From: Albifimbria verrucaria
Lineage: Eukaryota; Ascomycota; Sordariomycetes; Hypocreales; Stachybotryaceae
Reading direction: 5' to 3'
NCBI GenBank assembly: GCA_020081605.1
Contig: JAHREC010000018.1
Coordinates: 744,001 to 808,000 of the forward strand
Length of the DNA stretch: 64,000 nucleotides
Shown: positions 22,285-33,341 of the stretch, one piece after another
How the letters are laid out: each line of letters opens with the position of its first letter
How positions within the stretch are numbered: the first letter of the stretch is position 1
Notes under the pieces: model-generated
The model's database searches: none
What the model was told of the DNA's origin: nothing
What the model saw: the letters and a program-made list of their open reading frames with translations, nothing else
Program-made: the position numbers and the translations under genes

Positions 22285-23307
22285 CTAAAATCGAACGAAC
22301 ATAAGATTCACAAAGATCCCACCTATTACAGCAGCTGCTCCAATCTCAACAACTCCTCCTGCAGCGGATGGAATTGGTGGAAACGTGCCATTGGTTGGTG
22401 GTGTTGGTGTTACAGGTGCAGTTGGTACTGGTGTGACTGTGGTATCACAGCGAGTGCATGGGCAGCCTGGGCAGTTTCCATCGCTGGGCTCTGGCTTAGG
22501 AGCTTTTGGGGCTTAGTAGTCTCTGTGGGAGGTGCCACAGGAGGCGCAGACGGCGGCTCTTTGGGAGGTTCTTTCGGTTCCGCCGGTGGTTCTTTAGGAG
22601 GCTCCTTAGGTTCAGCTGGTGGTTCTTTAGGCGTTTCTTTCGGAGGCTCCTTGGGCTCAGCAGGAGGCTCTTTGGGAGTTTCTTTGGGGGTTCCTTGGGC
22701 TCAGCAGGTGGTTCTTTGGGAGTTTCCTTAGGAGGTTCTTTTGGCTCTGCTGGTGGCTCTTTAGGCGGTTCCTTTGGCTCCTGTGGTGGTGCAGTTGGGG
22801 TTCGGTTGGCTTGCTTGGTGGCTCCTTAGTGATAGGAACATTAGGTACGGTTGTGGGTGGCTCCGTAGGGGGCATTGGCCATTGCAGCAACCGCCTTTAT
22901 GGCAATCCGGTTTACCATGCTCTGGCTTGTCTTTATCTGGCTTGTCGTGGTCCGGCTTGTCTTTATCCGGCTTGTCGTAGTCGGGCTTATCTTTATCTGG
23001 TTTGTCACATACTATAGAGTGTTAGCCCTTTGCCATGTTTCCATTGTGGAAGCCTAGCTGGTCATACCTTTGCAGCATTTCCCCAAGTTTCGGCAGAAAA
23101 GTCTTGCGTGCAGCATTTACGGAATGTCTCCGCTTCATATTCGTAGCTTGGACAACATTTGCGGAAAGTCTCGGCACTGACTGTGGCTGCAGAGAGACTG
23201 CTGCTGCAGTCAAATGTTCTCTCTTCAAGGCCACTCATCTCTCCCTCTGGCAAAGCTGGCAAGGAGTGGGCCAACCCCACAAGGCTGAGGATCATTAAAG
23301 GATGCAT
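22285..23307 (-). CDS. Secreted, GPI-anchored Pro/Lys/Glu-rich repeat protein
   Basis: The N-terminus is a signal peptide (MHPLMILSLVGLAHSLPALP). Next come two 'AETFRKCC' modules in a cysteine-bearing domain, and an intron near 23010-23065. A 5-residue repeat of DKPDx type follows, then a short 'CHKGGCCNGQCP' cluster and a 15-residue repeat of the AEPKEPPKETPKEPP type. Another cysteine cluster ('CPGCPCTRC') is followed by a Thr/Pro stalk and a hydrophobic tail ('GGVVEIGAAAVIGGIF') with the look of a GPI-anchor signal. Missing bases are inferred at 22868-22872, 22797-22800, 22686-22690 and 22503-22507, all in base runs. I do not recognise a family. The layout fits a cell-wall protein exposed on the surface. 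Confidence 0.65.
22540..22800 (-). repeat. Coding minisatellite, 45-nt unit
   Basis: Imperfect tandem copies of a 45-nt unit encode AEPKEPPKETPKEPP-like peptides on the minus strand, inside the GPI-anchored protein gene. Copies differ at third positions, so the array is not a recent duplication of one unit. The complementary strand reads as Gly/Ser-rich frames, which are shadows. Confidence 0.75.
22905..23006 (-). repeat. Short tandem coding repeat, DKPDx type
   Basis: A 15-nt unit, with a stronger 30-nt superperiod, encodes alternating DKPDK and DKPD(Y/H) peptides. It lies in the same gene as the 45-nt array, just upstream of it in the reading direction. Confidence 0.7.
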
Positions 23308-24119
23308 TATGGTAGAAAGTAATCAAGAGGGCAGCGAGTGAAAATAGCGAATGAATCGAACGAACGTTGGCACATTACAATATCCTTATGCGATATTGGG
23401 GCTGCCGCAGATATCTATAGATAATGGAAAAGCACAGCCCCCAAGGCCAAGACGTCATGTCAGTAGCAAGTAGAAATTTGATAGATGGCTGCATAATGCA
23501 AAATTCGGATGGTGAGTGCACGATACAACTTTGAGCTGAAGCCGAAGCAACCCATGTATCACATAAAGATTCATACTCAACTTTAGCGCTTGCAATTACC
23601 AGATGGGGCGTTAGCTCCGGGTCTTTTGGCGATCTAGTTCACTGGGCGTTCTTCATCAGACCAGCTCAGCCTTTTGAATAAGTGAAACGTCTTAAGTTTG
23701 GCCACTTGACACGTGATTCTCACAATGTCCTTTCCGACATTTTGAAAACCATATTGGTTGAAGATTTGCTTGTAACCAATTCAGGTGCTGAAACCCATTG
23801 GTTGGATGCATTTTCAGTTGTGCTTCGCCACGCCTAGTTGTTGTCTCAGTTGAAGCGGGCTGTTCCGGCACTTGGATCCGGAGCCGAATGTATGTTCATG
23901 ATCATATGTAATTGTCATGTGAGCCTAATTAATCAGATCGTTGACCTTTTACTTGCTATTTGAAGCGTAAGTCAGCTTAGCGATCCGGGGAGTCCAAGGG
24001 AGAGTCCCGTATCCCTAAATTCTTAAACAATGCCATCAAGAACTACAAGCTTATGGATGTTAGCATAACAAATCATACATATCAGATAGATCTAGCTCCT
24101 TTAAAATTATTGTATTCAT
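23308..24119. other. Intergenic region
   Basis: About 810 bases containing the upstream region of the repeat-protein gene and the 3' flank of the next minus-strand gene. No recognisable frame or RNA. Confidence 0.4.
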
Positions 24120-25197
24120 TCAAACGTGATTGTACGTAGAAACTCCATCCATTTCGTGCACGTCTTGCCCTGATAACTCATACCGATGGCTCACAGCATC
24201 CATCTCAATGGGAGTTTCGCGGGCTGCTGCGCGTTGTGTCGTCGAAGCGCCAGACTTCATCTCTCCGCCTACAGAAGCATTTGAATGTGATGAAGAAACG
24301 ACCACTGGGTTGACTGGAAGCTCATTGGAGTTGCCAGGTTGAGACTTTCTTCTTCCAATAAATATTCCCAGGAATATGGCACCGACAATAAGTCCAATTC
24401 CGGCGAAACTACCAATGACAATGCCGGCGATTGCAGCGCCACCAAGTCCGTTGTTTGCACTCCCATTGCTTGTCTCCACTGATTCCTCCGGGTCGCTGTT
24501 GCTCGTCGTTGTGGGTAATTGTTCGGATTGGGCCGTGGACGGAGATTTGGTCGTCGTTTCGGCTTCTGTTGTTGTTTGACGTCCCGATTCACTGGCTGTT
24601 CAAATCTATTTAGCGAGGTTCCTGCCGAAATGAAACGAAGTCCTTCATCACAGAGGTGACTGTTGACGTACCTCGGTAAAGTGTCTTTACAGATGCGTCA
24701 ATTCCCGCCATACTCATGCAATCGAACATGGTCCATGTGTTTCCTCCAGCGGGCCATTTCTCTATAATTGTCCGAGGAACACAATCGTCGTCGCTATTTC
24801 TCAGTGAGTCTGGGCCTTTGCAACTGGTCTCTCTAGCGAGACATTGAAAACGAACCATTGAGCGCTCATAGATGACGTCCCAGATGAATAGAGGACGTTT
24901 TTGCCATCACAGGCTGTACGGATCCATCCTGCAGTGGAATATTCGCAATACATAAACCTTGATGTAGAAAAGACATCCATGCCAGGAATGTCGCAGCTTG
25001 CTGCGGTTACTAAAGATCGATTAGTGTTAGGGGCCGAGTGTCAGTTATCGGGATTGTCTGTACGTACTGGAGGAGGCATCTTCAATAGCATACCTGAGAA
25101 AGTTTGGCGCGACTGTGGTTTGAGCCAAGATGTATTGAATCCAAAAGCATAGAGCTAGAAGCGCATTGCTTCCGCTAATATGCAATTTGGCCGTCAT
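24120..25197 (-). CDS. Single-pass surface protein with Ser/Thr-rich stalk (cell-wall sensor-like)
   Basis: A type I membrane protein. The leader (ALLALCFWIQYILAQ) begins soon after the ATG at 25197. After an intron near 25009-25069 comes a cysteine-bearing ectodomain with 'MYCEYSTAGWIRTACDGKNV' and 'RFQCLARETSCKGPDSL'. A second intron lies near 24595-24672. Next are a Thr-rich stalk ('TTTEAETTTKSPSTAQ'), a single helix ('GIVIGSFAGIGLIVGAIFLG'), a basic stop-transfer (GRRK) and a cytoplasmic tail of about 75 aa. One base is missing near 24858-24860. The layout is that of Mid2/WSC-type sensors, but the ectodomain is not one I can name. It follows the GPI-protein gene on the same strand, so two surface-protein genes are adjacent. 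Confidence 0.65.
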
Positions 25198-26394
25198 CGT
25201 GGCCAAACTGCCTCGTCGAGGACAAGGAGATGATGCCACACGCCAGGCTCAACCTTAACACAATCACGGTGTTCAGAAGGTTGACGGTTCGCTCCCCAGC
25301 TACCCCTTTTGGCGTAGAACCAGGCTCTGCCTGGACTTCATACTCGAGACTGGCGCGTGATTTCATAGGTAGTGTTTAATTGCCGTGGGGCATCACGGCG
25401 GGTTTTGTGGGGTGGCCGGGCAGAGGAATCGTCCCACGGACGCGAAACAGGACCGAAACGAGCTTTTGTGGATGAATACAAGAGACAAAGCCAGTTAGGA
25501 ATCATCAAGCTCCACCAAAAAGCTGCATATCCAGTTAAACACGTGCCTAGCTGCCTACCATACTTGGCGAGTTTGCCTCTGAGTGGGATAGTGCAGTCAC
25601 GGAAGGATGTAGTGCTAGAGCCAAGACTGATCTAACAGGGTATTTGCCCGAGGAAAACAAGGTCGTCCGTCCATCTAAATGTTATTGAGGTTGGACCTGT
25701 GGAGCCGTATCAACTTCCAAATCTTGGACAGCTCGCCTATTTTTAGGATGATCTGTCGGCACTTTGGCCACTATTCGCCTTCACAGCTTGGATAAGCAGC
25801 TAGTAAAGAGTATGATAATCTCTTCACTGTTTATTTGATTTTGAAGATTGTCCTCAAGGGGGTCTGCTATATGAAAATGACTAAAAACTTATGAGATCAT
25901 CGAAGATGGAGGGAAGGGATGATTTACCACGTACTGTGGCCAACTAGCAACCCTATTCCTTCGTCACAAGTCAAAAAGGGTTGTTGAGAATATGAATTTA
26001 TACACTTGAATGTGGTTTATTGTCCAGATAAAGAAGCTCAAGGCCGACTATTCCTAACTACGATCTGTCGTGCATGAACTAATTCAGGTCGTAGCAGCAA
26101 CGGGTATGTCCTTGGTCGAGACTCTCTACTCAAACTAGACGAGGTCAACAATTCCATTGGCTATTTTCAAGGCCCCGGCCACTATGAAAAAGCTAGACGA
26201 GTTGTTTAGCACTGCGGTGAGCAGGGTGTTATCTATGCCCTCGATGCGGCGAGCTGGACCAACAGCCATCAGACCTTTGGCCAACAAGTAAGGGACTAGT
26301 GAGCAAAGTCGAAGAGCGAATGATGGAATCAAGATGATACATTACTAAACTTAGAATGCTTCTGTGTTAATCAGTCTCCTTAAAGCACCCCTTG
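25198..26394. other. Gene-poor stretch
   Basis: About 1.2 kb with no gene I can defend. A minus-strand open frame at 26135-26332 has coding-like codon use and a hydrophobic peptide ('SSFFIVAGALKIANGIVDLV') but no upstream exon or family match. It may be a gene remnant. Confidence 0.35.
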
Positions 26395-27574
26395 CTAGTT
26401 CTTCTTCCAAGCTTTGGCCATGAATTCCTCGATGCCCATGGGCTTCACCTCAGGATACTTGTCGTTCAGCCGGCCCTCCTCGGGCAAGGTCATCTTACCC
26501 TCCAGCAGCATCAACCCGGCCATGGATGTCATAGCCTTTGGGTCCATGCCGCCGTAGCCGGAGTCTTCAGATACCAGAGTGGCATCGTTCTTCCTTAACC
26601 TCTCCTCGCTGTCGTACGTTACGTCGAATTTATGACCTACAAGGACCCGTCAGTCACATAACTTTGCCCGGCTTCTGACAAAGCTCGCGCGTGCCGCTCG
26701 CCCACTCTGGGGAACGGGGCAGGGTTGCTTACCCGTGTACTCCTCGGCCAGCTCAAGGATCCGGTTGAATGTGACGTCCGCCCCGCTCACAATACTATAC
26801 TCGGGCCAAACACCTTCGTCGTCGACAACGCGCTCCACATAGCGAGCCACATCCTTGGAATACGTCAAGGCTAAGATTTCGTTGCCAGTTCCGGGAATGG
26901 CGGCGCGCTTCTCAGGGATGCTGATGGCCCAGGTGAATTGCCTGAGGTCAGTGGGGATATTGGGCATGCCGAAGTAGTCCATGAACAAGCCGACCGCAAA
27001 CCGCGTGTACTCGAGGCTCGACTTTCTGAGGTCCTCAGCAGCACGTTGCGCATCAGCGCGCATCGGGTCGGTCGAACTGTTCAGATAGGGAAACCCAGTG
27101 ATTAGCCTTGTGTCTGCTGTCCGAATGATGTCTTTCTACACGCATTCATGCATGCACAATGAGCCAGCGAGTGAACTTACTCTGGTGAGACATATCCCCA
27201 AACTCGCTCGGGATGAAGCGCTTAGTGACCGAGGCCTTGTCCGCTGCAGCGATCAGGTCCAGCTGGCTTTGGGCCGCACCCCAGCCCATAGTCCCAACGA
27301 CCGTGTCGACCTTGTTGGCATCCAGGATGGCAGCAGCCTCGTCCACGTTGCTATAGTCTACAATGACCGTCTCCGCACCTGAGATGGGAGATGCGGGTTG
27401 CTGTAATCATCTTGTGTTAGTGGTGAGCGTCCTCGGATAGCCTAAGGAATGGTGAATGCCGGATCAAACCTTGCGTGTCAAGACAAGCACCCGGTGTTTC
27501 CCACTGTCGACAAGCTGCTGAACAATGGTCTTGCCCAGGTCACCGGTACCACCGGCTACAGCAACGACGCCCAT
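26395..27574 (-). CDS. Isoflavone-reductase-like NAD(P)-binding protein
   Basis: An atypical SDR of the NmrA/isoflavone reductase group. Exon 1 starts 'MGVVAVAGGTGDLGKTIVQQ', the NAD(P) loop. Later segments are 'VDTVVGTMGWGAAQSQLDLI', 'KRFIPSEFGD', 'SSLEYTRFAVGLFMDYFGMP' and 'LTYSKDVARYVERVVDD', in the family order. The final exon ends 'MGIEEFMAKAWKKN' at 26395. Introns separate at least four exons, near 27392-27468, 27066-27180 and 26639-26735. The first junction fits only if one G is restored near 27469-27470. The serine/phenylalanine 'IPSEFG' segment is characteristic. Its substrate is not known. GC-rich codon use differs from the AT-richer diterpenoid genes, so it is probably not part of that cluster. 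Confidence 0.75.
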
Positions 27575-28052
27575 TTTTGCGTGGTGAGAAGGGGTTGGTT
27601 GTGCAGTGAATTTTCTACTTGAAAAAATAGAATGCGGGTAACACCAACAGTGCGCCTTCTCTATTCCGTCCGACTTCGATGTAACAGCTCCAGGAGATGG
27701 TCTTAATGACGACTTTTATATCTCGAGCGATGAGGAAATCGGAGTTCCACCGCATCCCACGCGGACATTGGCGGTATGACGAGCGGTGATTCGTAGGCAA
27801 ACTCCGCAGGTCCTCTAGCATCGGATCTCGCTAAGTCCGGGGACTAAACGTTATTGTCGCCCCTAACTCATTGCGTTCTGGGATATTTAAGTACTATCGT
27901 TGTTAGCTACGTGGTACCTTAGCTGTTTCTTCACAGTATCTGCTGTTGAAACTCACAGCTCTTGGAGCTGAGTCCTCGGTTCTGGTCTCGAATTGGCTTG
28001 GCCAATGCTCCATAATCAACCTATTAGGCGCTTGTTTATGATATTTTATGGC

Positions 28053-28067
28053 TAAGCTATTAGCTTA
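28053..28067. repeat. Small perfect inverted repeat in AT-rich spacer
   Basis: A 7-base arm (TAAGCTA) and its complement are separated by one base in an AT-rich spacer between two minus-strand genes. It is too short to call a mobile element. Confidence 0.3.
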
Positions 28068-28535
28068 ATAAATTATGGAGCTATCCCTATTGTCATTGTC
28101 GTGTCAAATTGATTCTATTATGCTTATAAAATGACCTGTCCAAAGCCCATGACTCTTGGTGCTAGGGACATATATTTGGCTCAGAATAATATTAAGTAGA
28201 GAGGAAAACTTGGTTTGTCTCAATCTGGTTTATCAACAATTCATTACGAGCACATTCTCGAATTGGATTAAAGACTACAAAGCTTTCTTGAGACGGGCTT
28301 GACTAGATTAGCAAAGGGGTTAGAGTTGAGGAAGGGGCCATAGCTGCTTTCCTATAATTGTCTTCTATATACTTCTCAAGCCTAACTAACCTGATTTTTA
28401 ACTAAAGCCTTGCCTTACAGCAGCCCATCTGTGGTGAACCTGCGGACTTGTGGTCACCAAGCGTGATCTTTCCCTTCTGTTTCCTAAGACGTCCTTTCCC
28501 ATTGGGTCGAAGGACAGCATACGTTGGCATAACTC

Positions 28536-29748
28536 TTAATTCATATGCTGAAAGCTTGTACGTCTCCTGCATTTCTTTGATGCCGGTTCATCAATCTCTG
28601 TCCCGGCTGGAAGCGGTGGTGCGAGTACCGGCGACCCGTCATCGCCCCATTTGACCTGCTGCACAAACGTTTGTCGCCTCGCGTCACAGCTTCCTTGAGC
28701 GTTTCGGTTGGCGTGAAACACGGTCCAGTCTTGTGTTCCGTCTGGGCTTTTGAAGAATCCGTTGTGGCCGGGTCCGTAGATTCCGTTCTCTGGGGTGGTG
28801 ACCAGAATCGGTTCCGCAAGCTTTGTCCAAGAGGAAGCCAGCAGGGATCTGCTCCGGCTGCGAGTTTCATCGCTCCGAGCTTGTACTCGGGTCCATTGCA
28901 GCTGTCGGCAGAGTAAACAAGCCAAACTTCGCCTGAAGGAGACGTGATGCCTGCTGGTCCTTCCAAGACAGCCGAGGCTTCGTGCTCCCATTCGTAGTCG
29001 GGGTATGCAATCATTGTGGCCGGCCCCACCGTTGTTGGCGTGATGAGCTCGGAAATCCAAAGTGATGCACCGTTTGGTGATTCGTCATCGCTTGCGACGG
29101 ACGAAAACTACACTCATTAGTATTGCTCGAGTGAAACAATGCTGTACCAACGTACGATAAAGTAATTCTTGCCATCAATGTTGTATACCGTCTGCATTTC
29201 TTTACATCAGCTGCCTATTCTTCTTTGATGACTGCGAATACATACCCCATCGAGCATTCCACCGTGATAGTTTTCCGGTCGAATACTGCCTTTCAACTTG
29301 AAAGGTTCATCCAGGGGCCCGTCTGTGCTCCCTTCCAGGACCCATTGGGTCAGGCTCGGCAGCATCTGGTCCCAAGTGCCGTTTACACTTGTTGAGAAGT
29401 ATACATACCACCTGCCATCGATTCGCCACATCTCAGGCGCCCACCAGTTGCGTGCTCGTGAAGGATCCGATCTATCTGAGTAAATGACGGTTGGAATCGC
29501 CGTCTTCAGACCCTCGATAGATGATGCAACGGTGAGCTCTACCGTTGTCCAGCTGGTCGCTGTAAGGTAGTACCTGGGCTCAGAGTCAGGACTCTGGTTG
29601 TCATGGGGGCCATAATCACTTACTTTCCATCATGGTAAGTTAGTTGCGGGTCACTGCCGTTCAAGGTTTTGACAGGATTTGTGAAAGCAGATGCCAGATC
29701 TAAAGCCAGATAGACGGCTGCAACAAATGAGCACTGAAGAGACCACAT
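28536..29748 (-). CDS. Glycoside hydrolase family 43 (arabinanase/arabinofuranosidase type)
   Basis: A secreted five-bladed beta-propeller hydrolase. The leader (MWSLQCSFVAAVYLALDLAS) is followed by 'LNGSDPQLTYHDGKYYL', whose aspartate fits the catalytic base position of GH43. Then come 'NWWAPEMWRIDGRWYVYFS', 'EASAVLEGPAGI' (a glutamate suited as general acid), and 'IYGPGHNGFF' near the end. At least three introns are present, near 29574-29625, 29192-29245 and 29108-29150. A missing C in the run at 28844-28846 moves the last third to the neighbouring frame. GH43 enzymes with this layout remove arabinose from arabinan or arabinoxylan in the medium. A GH62 gene 15 kb to the right has a related target, but the two are not adjacent. 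Confidence 0.85.
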
Positions 29749-32449
29749 TGTAAGGACTTCCTAATTTAGGCTGCTCTCGACATGCGGAGGATAAGAGATC
29801 CCGGCTGAGTGTCCATTTTATACTCCAGCTTCCTCTTCGTTATAGGCTACAAGTCATCAAGGCCGACGGGCCGTTGACGATATGTCGGTGTTTCATTCGC
29901 CGAACTGGGCGCATTTGGTCCTTGGAAAGATGATTGTTTTCTTCCATAGTCACTTGCTCTTGGAGCGTCCCACTTATGGAAGCTATATGCCGACGCACTC
30001 TCTGGGGCTCTAATTGGACCGCTTCATCTCGCCCCGATGATCGTACTTTCACACGGCGAGTACCCCGCATCAAGCATCACAGGTTTGACCATTTCTATCC
30101 ATCATCTTGACTTCTAAACCCAGAGAATCCACTCGCTGTGTTTTACGTACCTAGTACAACGCCCAGAATAGTTGGCAGCACGTACCAATTCGTGAGAGAG
30201 GAACATAATACCGGCAGGACATTGAGTAGATTTCGTGACCATAACCTGTGAAGAGAGGATCATAGATTCGATCTTTTAGCAACTCCAGGATCTATGATAA
30301 CATTATGGGCACATGAATTTGTGAAGTAATAAAGGGCAACCAAGTATCATAGCTAAATATTTTGCTTCGCCGTAGCCAAAAGGAGTGTTTTTAACCAGTT
30401 TTATAAATAATATTTTTACTAAAATTTGCTGCTATTTGATATGGACCTAAGCGACTTACACCTTACAGTACTTATGATAGCTGCTGCAAGAAGAGCAGCA
30501 AAAGATCCAAGTCGGTGAATGAGATTCTTAATATAACAACCTGGTTTCCTTCGTTGCCCCAACGTGCCTTCATGCATACAGTTAAACACGCCTTTCAGAT
30601 GTTGACTCATACCTCAATATCCATAACGTGGGTAAGTCAAGGGGCAAACAATACACTATGATTTGATATTGATAATTCTTAAAAGCTGGTTATAATCATG
30701 CGGACATCTTCAAGTGAAACACGTGCGTACGGAGGGATACTACGGCTCCCATACTAATTTAAAGTATTATCGCATATCGCTTTCGCTATTAAGTAGTATG
30801 CCTAAGACCATTTAATGCTACCTGAAGGAACTTCATCAAAGAGATTCAATCAGAAAATAATTTTTATTATCATGCATTTATGCAGTCGAGCTAATAACCG
30901 GCCAGCGTCCTTACCACCGGCGTCTCAAACTTGTAACTTGTTCATCAACCATTTCTCATATGAACCAACCATGAAAATATCACCATGCGCCCTCCAAGCT
31001 CATGCCAGAAAATTCGTAACTTCATTTCGGACCTCCGATCGGCAGCAGTATACCTAGGATCGGATGCCTTGACCTTCTATCAATTTCTGAAGGAGCTGCA
31101 TACAATGTCAGGCCGAGTCTTTGCGTATTAAGACAGAGCAGAATCCGGAGGTATACTGACGTCCATCCTCGCTGACGAGCTACAGGAGGCGCAATGCCTT
31201 GAAAAACCAGTACAGGCATCTACCGATGAGCATGGAGGTGCCCAGGACTAGCATCTTGACTGAGTGGCTTGGGAAATTTGACGAGCAGGTTATTGCTTGC
31301 TGGTGTATCCGTGTTCTGGAGGGTGGATCAGGTTCAAAATGGGGAACGATGGTGAGACCAGTAAAATATTTAAAGAGAGCGACGCGACTTGAATCAACTG
31401 TTTACTTAAAGCTCAAATTTGTGCGTTCCCTGAAAGAATCGCCAGCTTCTTTATAAGCCCCAGTGAGGTCTCACCTTTCATGTAAGGGTGGGTGCCGTCG
31501 GCACAGAGAAGAAGGGCCCCTGTCATTTTCCCGAATTGCCTCTTGTCTTAATCTGCTGAGTTTCATTATCAAGTTATCTCATAACTTTGATTGACCGTAC
31601 TTGTATCAGTCCATGCAAGAGCTTATCTTGGTCGAGTAATCCCAGCCGTCATTTGCGGTGGTTTGCCTCAAGCGCTGGTCCATATCATCGGTGTCTCAAA
31701 TAGCTCCAGGAAATTAAACCCCGTTTCTCGGCCTTGAAATGTCTTCATTTACTGCATGGCACCGCCGTATAATTTGTCTCGCAAAACTGGAGCATTTGGA
31801 ACGTCTCCGAATAACAGGCCAAGACGCACGTGTAGGTTTGACATTGGACGTATCTAAGAAATCGTTAATTATGCATGTGTGAGACCAGTGGCTAATTTCT
31901 CGCAGAATTTGGCTTGAGCGGTGAATTTGTGTTTGAGAAAGCCCGCTTAGGCGGTTGACATCCTATCATTAGTGACCGCTCTTCGGTGGTTGATAAAGGG
32001 CATCCTTATAGGGTTAACTAGAAGGCTGGAAAAAGCAGGCAGCATCTAGTACTGCTAAAGAGGTATCTGAAGCCAGCCTATTATTTACAAAGACCAGCCG
32101 CTCGATAAAATCACCATGTTCATATTCACGGTGCTTTGCAATCTACGGTTTCTAAACTACTGTTGTCGTAGCAATTTCTAATTTATCGGGTGCTGGGTAC
32201 AAAGCTAGTCAATTATAGCCGTGTGGCCAAACGGAAGAGTGTACTAGAGTCACTGGATGCAACTGTCGGTCCAGACCAAGACATACGTTGAGCTGAACGT
32301 ATCATGACATTGAGCTAACAAGATTGCCTGAAGCAGCTGGAACAAACAACCCCGGGCAGGACCATTGATCTCCTCCGCTCGGACTTCTCGTGCTGGCCAC
32401 ATGCCGCCAAAGATGTGCTGCTCATCGGCCCCTGACGTGTCGAAAGGCT
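29749..32449. other. Gene-poor, AT-rich stretch
   Basis: About 2.7 kb with only short unsupported frames on both strands. Nothing with family-like motifs, no clear terminal repeats and no tRNA was recognised. It could hold degraded transposon sequence, which a homology search would show. Confidence 0.4.
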
Positions 32450-32809
32450 CTAGGCGGTAAAAGTAGCCTTCGAGTCACCCTTCAAGATCAACGGCTGGGT
32501 CGGCGTGAAGTTGGGAATGTCGCCCAGGATCTCGTCCTTGGGAGCCTTGTCCCATGACTCAAGCGAGTCCCATCGCAGCAAAGCCTGGATCTGGAAAGGG
32601 TTACCCTCAGAGTACTGGACAATCTCCCAGCTCTTGAGGCCGACAGGGCTCCACGTTCTGGTGTGAGGGTCAGCTGTTGGTTCAAAGCGGAGTTATCGTG
32701 TGGGGTGGTGATGGCTGCCGTACTTGGACACCAGAGGCATGTGAGTAGCCAGGTAGTAGTCGAGGTCAAAAGAATGACCAGAAGGATAGATGACAGCCAC
32801 GGTAGCCAT
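32450..32809 (-). CDS. EthD-domain protein
   Basis: A small protein of about 97 aa after splicing. Exon 1 encodes 'MATVAVIYPSGHSFDLDYYL' and 'ATHMPLVSK', the usual EthD opening with the H-M-P-L motif. An intron at 32658-32723 (GTACGG...CCAG) joins to 'WSPVGLKSWEIVQY'. The end shows 'ILGDIPNFTPTQPLI', typical of the family's last strand. No frame disturbance is needed. EthD proteins form dimeric ferredoxin-like barrels. Some act in ether degradation or as decarboxylases and dehydratases of polyketide pathways; most fungal ones have no known role. It stands alone beside gene-poor DNA. Confidence 0.8.
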
Positions 32810-33341
32810 TTTTGCGTTTCGAAGAACTAGTTTGACTTGTAAGAAGAGATGCCAAGAGTCGCGGATAACCTGCTTTAAGTGAGAGAGGGCTGATGATGTA
32901 AAGATGTAACATGAGATATTATTTTAGGAAAGCGGTGAAATCAGCCTCGGCTATCTATGCATAGGTGCCTCATTACGAAGGGTTACGCCAGTTACGCCAT
33001 GTGGAGAAGCAGTTCGTCCAAGCGACTCGGGTCCTAACAGGAGTAAGTGGGTAAATTGATTGGTAGCGCAGTTCAACGAAGACTTGATGGCGGAGTAGTA
33101 ATTCGATATCCAAGAACACAGAATGTAATAACAAAGAGGAATCGTCTTTGAAAGTGTGAATGCAATGTTAGCGGCACATATCAACCACTTAAGCTGTCGT
33201 TGGGCAACAATCGTATCACTCGGCCACAGATTCAACAATGCAGACGATTTAGTAATTATTTGACAAATTTTATTGACTAACTATTGATATCTTTTTTCCT
33301 TTGCCGCTCTAATTTTGAAAACACATTGGCATAATACTGCC

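Noticed and set aside
22506..22980. Plus-strand Gly/Ser-rich and Arg/Phe-rich frames
   Set aside because: They are the complement of the tandem repeats in the minus-strand GPI-anchored gene; repeat periodicity alone keeps them open.
26135..26332. Minus-strand frame of 65 codons with coding-like composition
   Set aside because: It lacks an ATG at its start, has no visible further exons and no recognisable family; at most a remnant.
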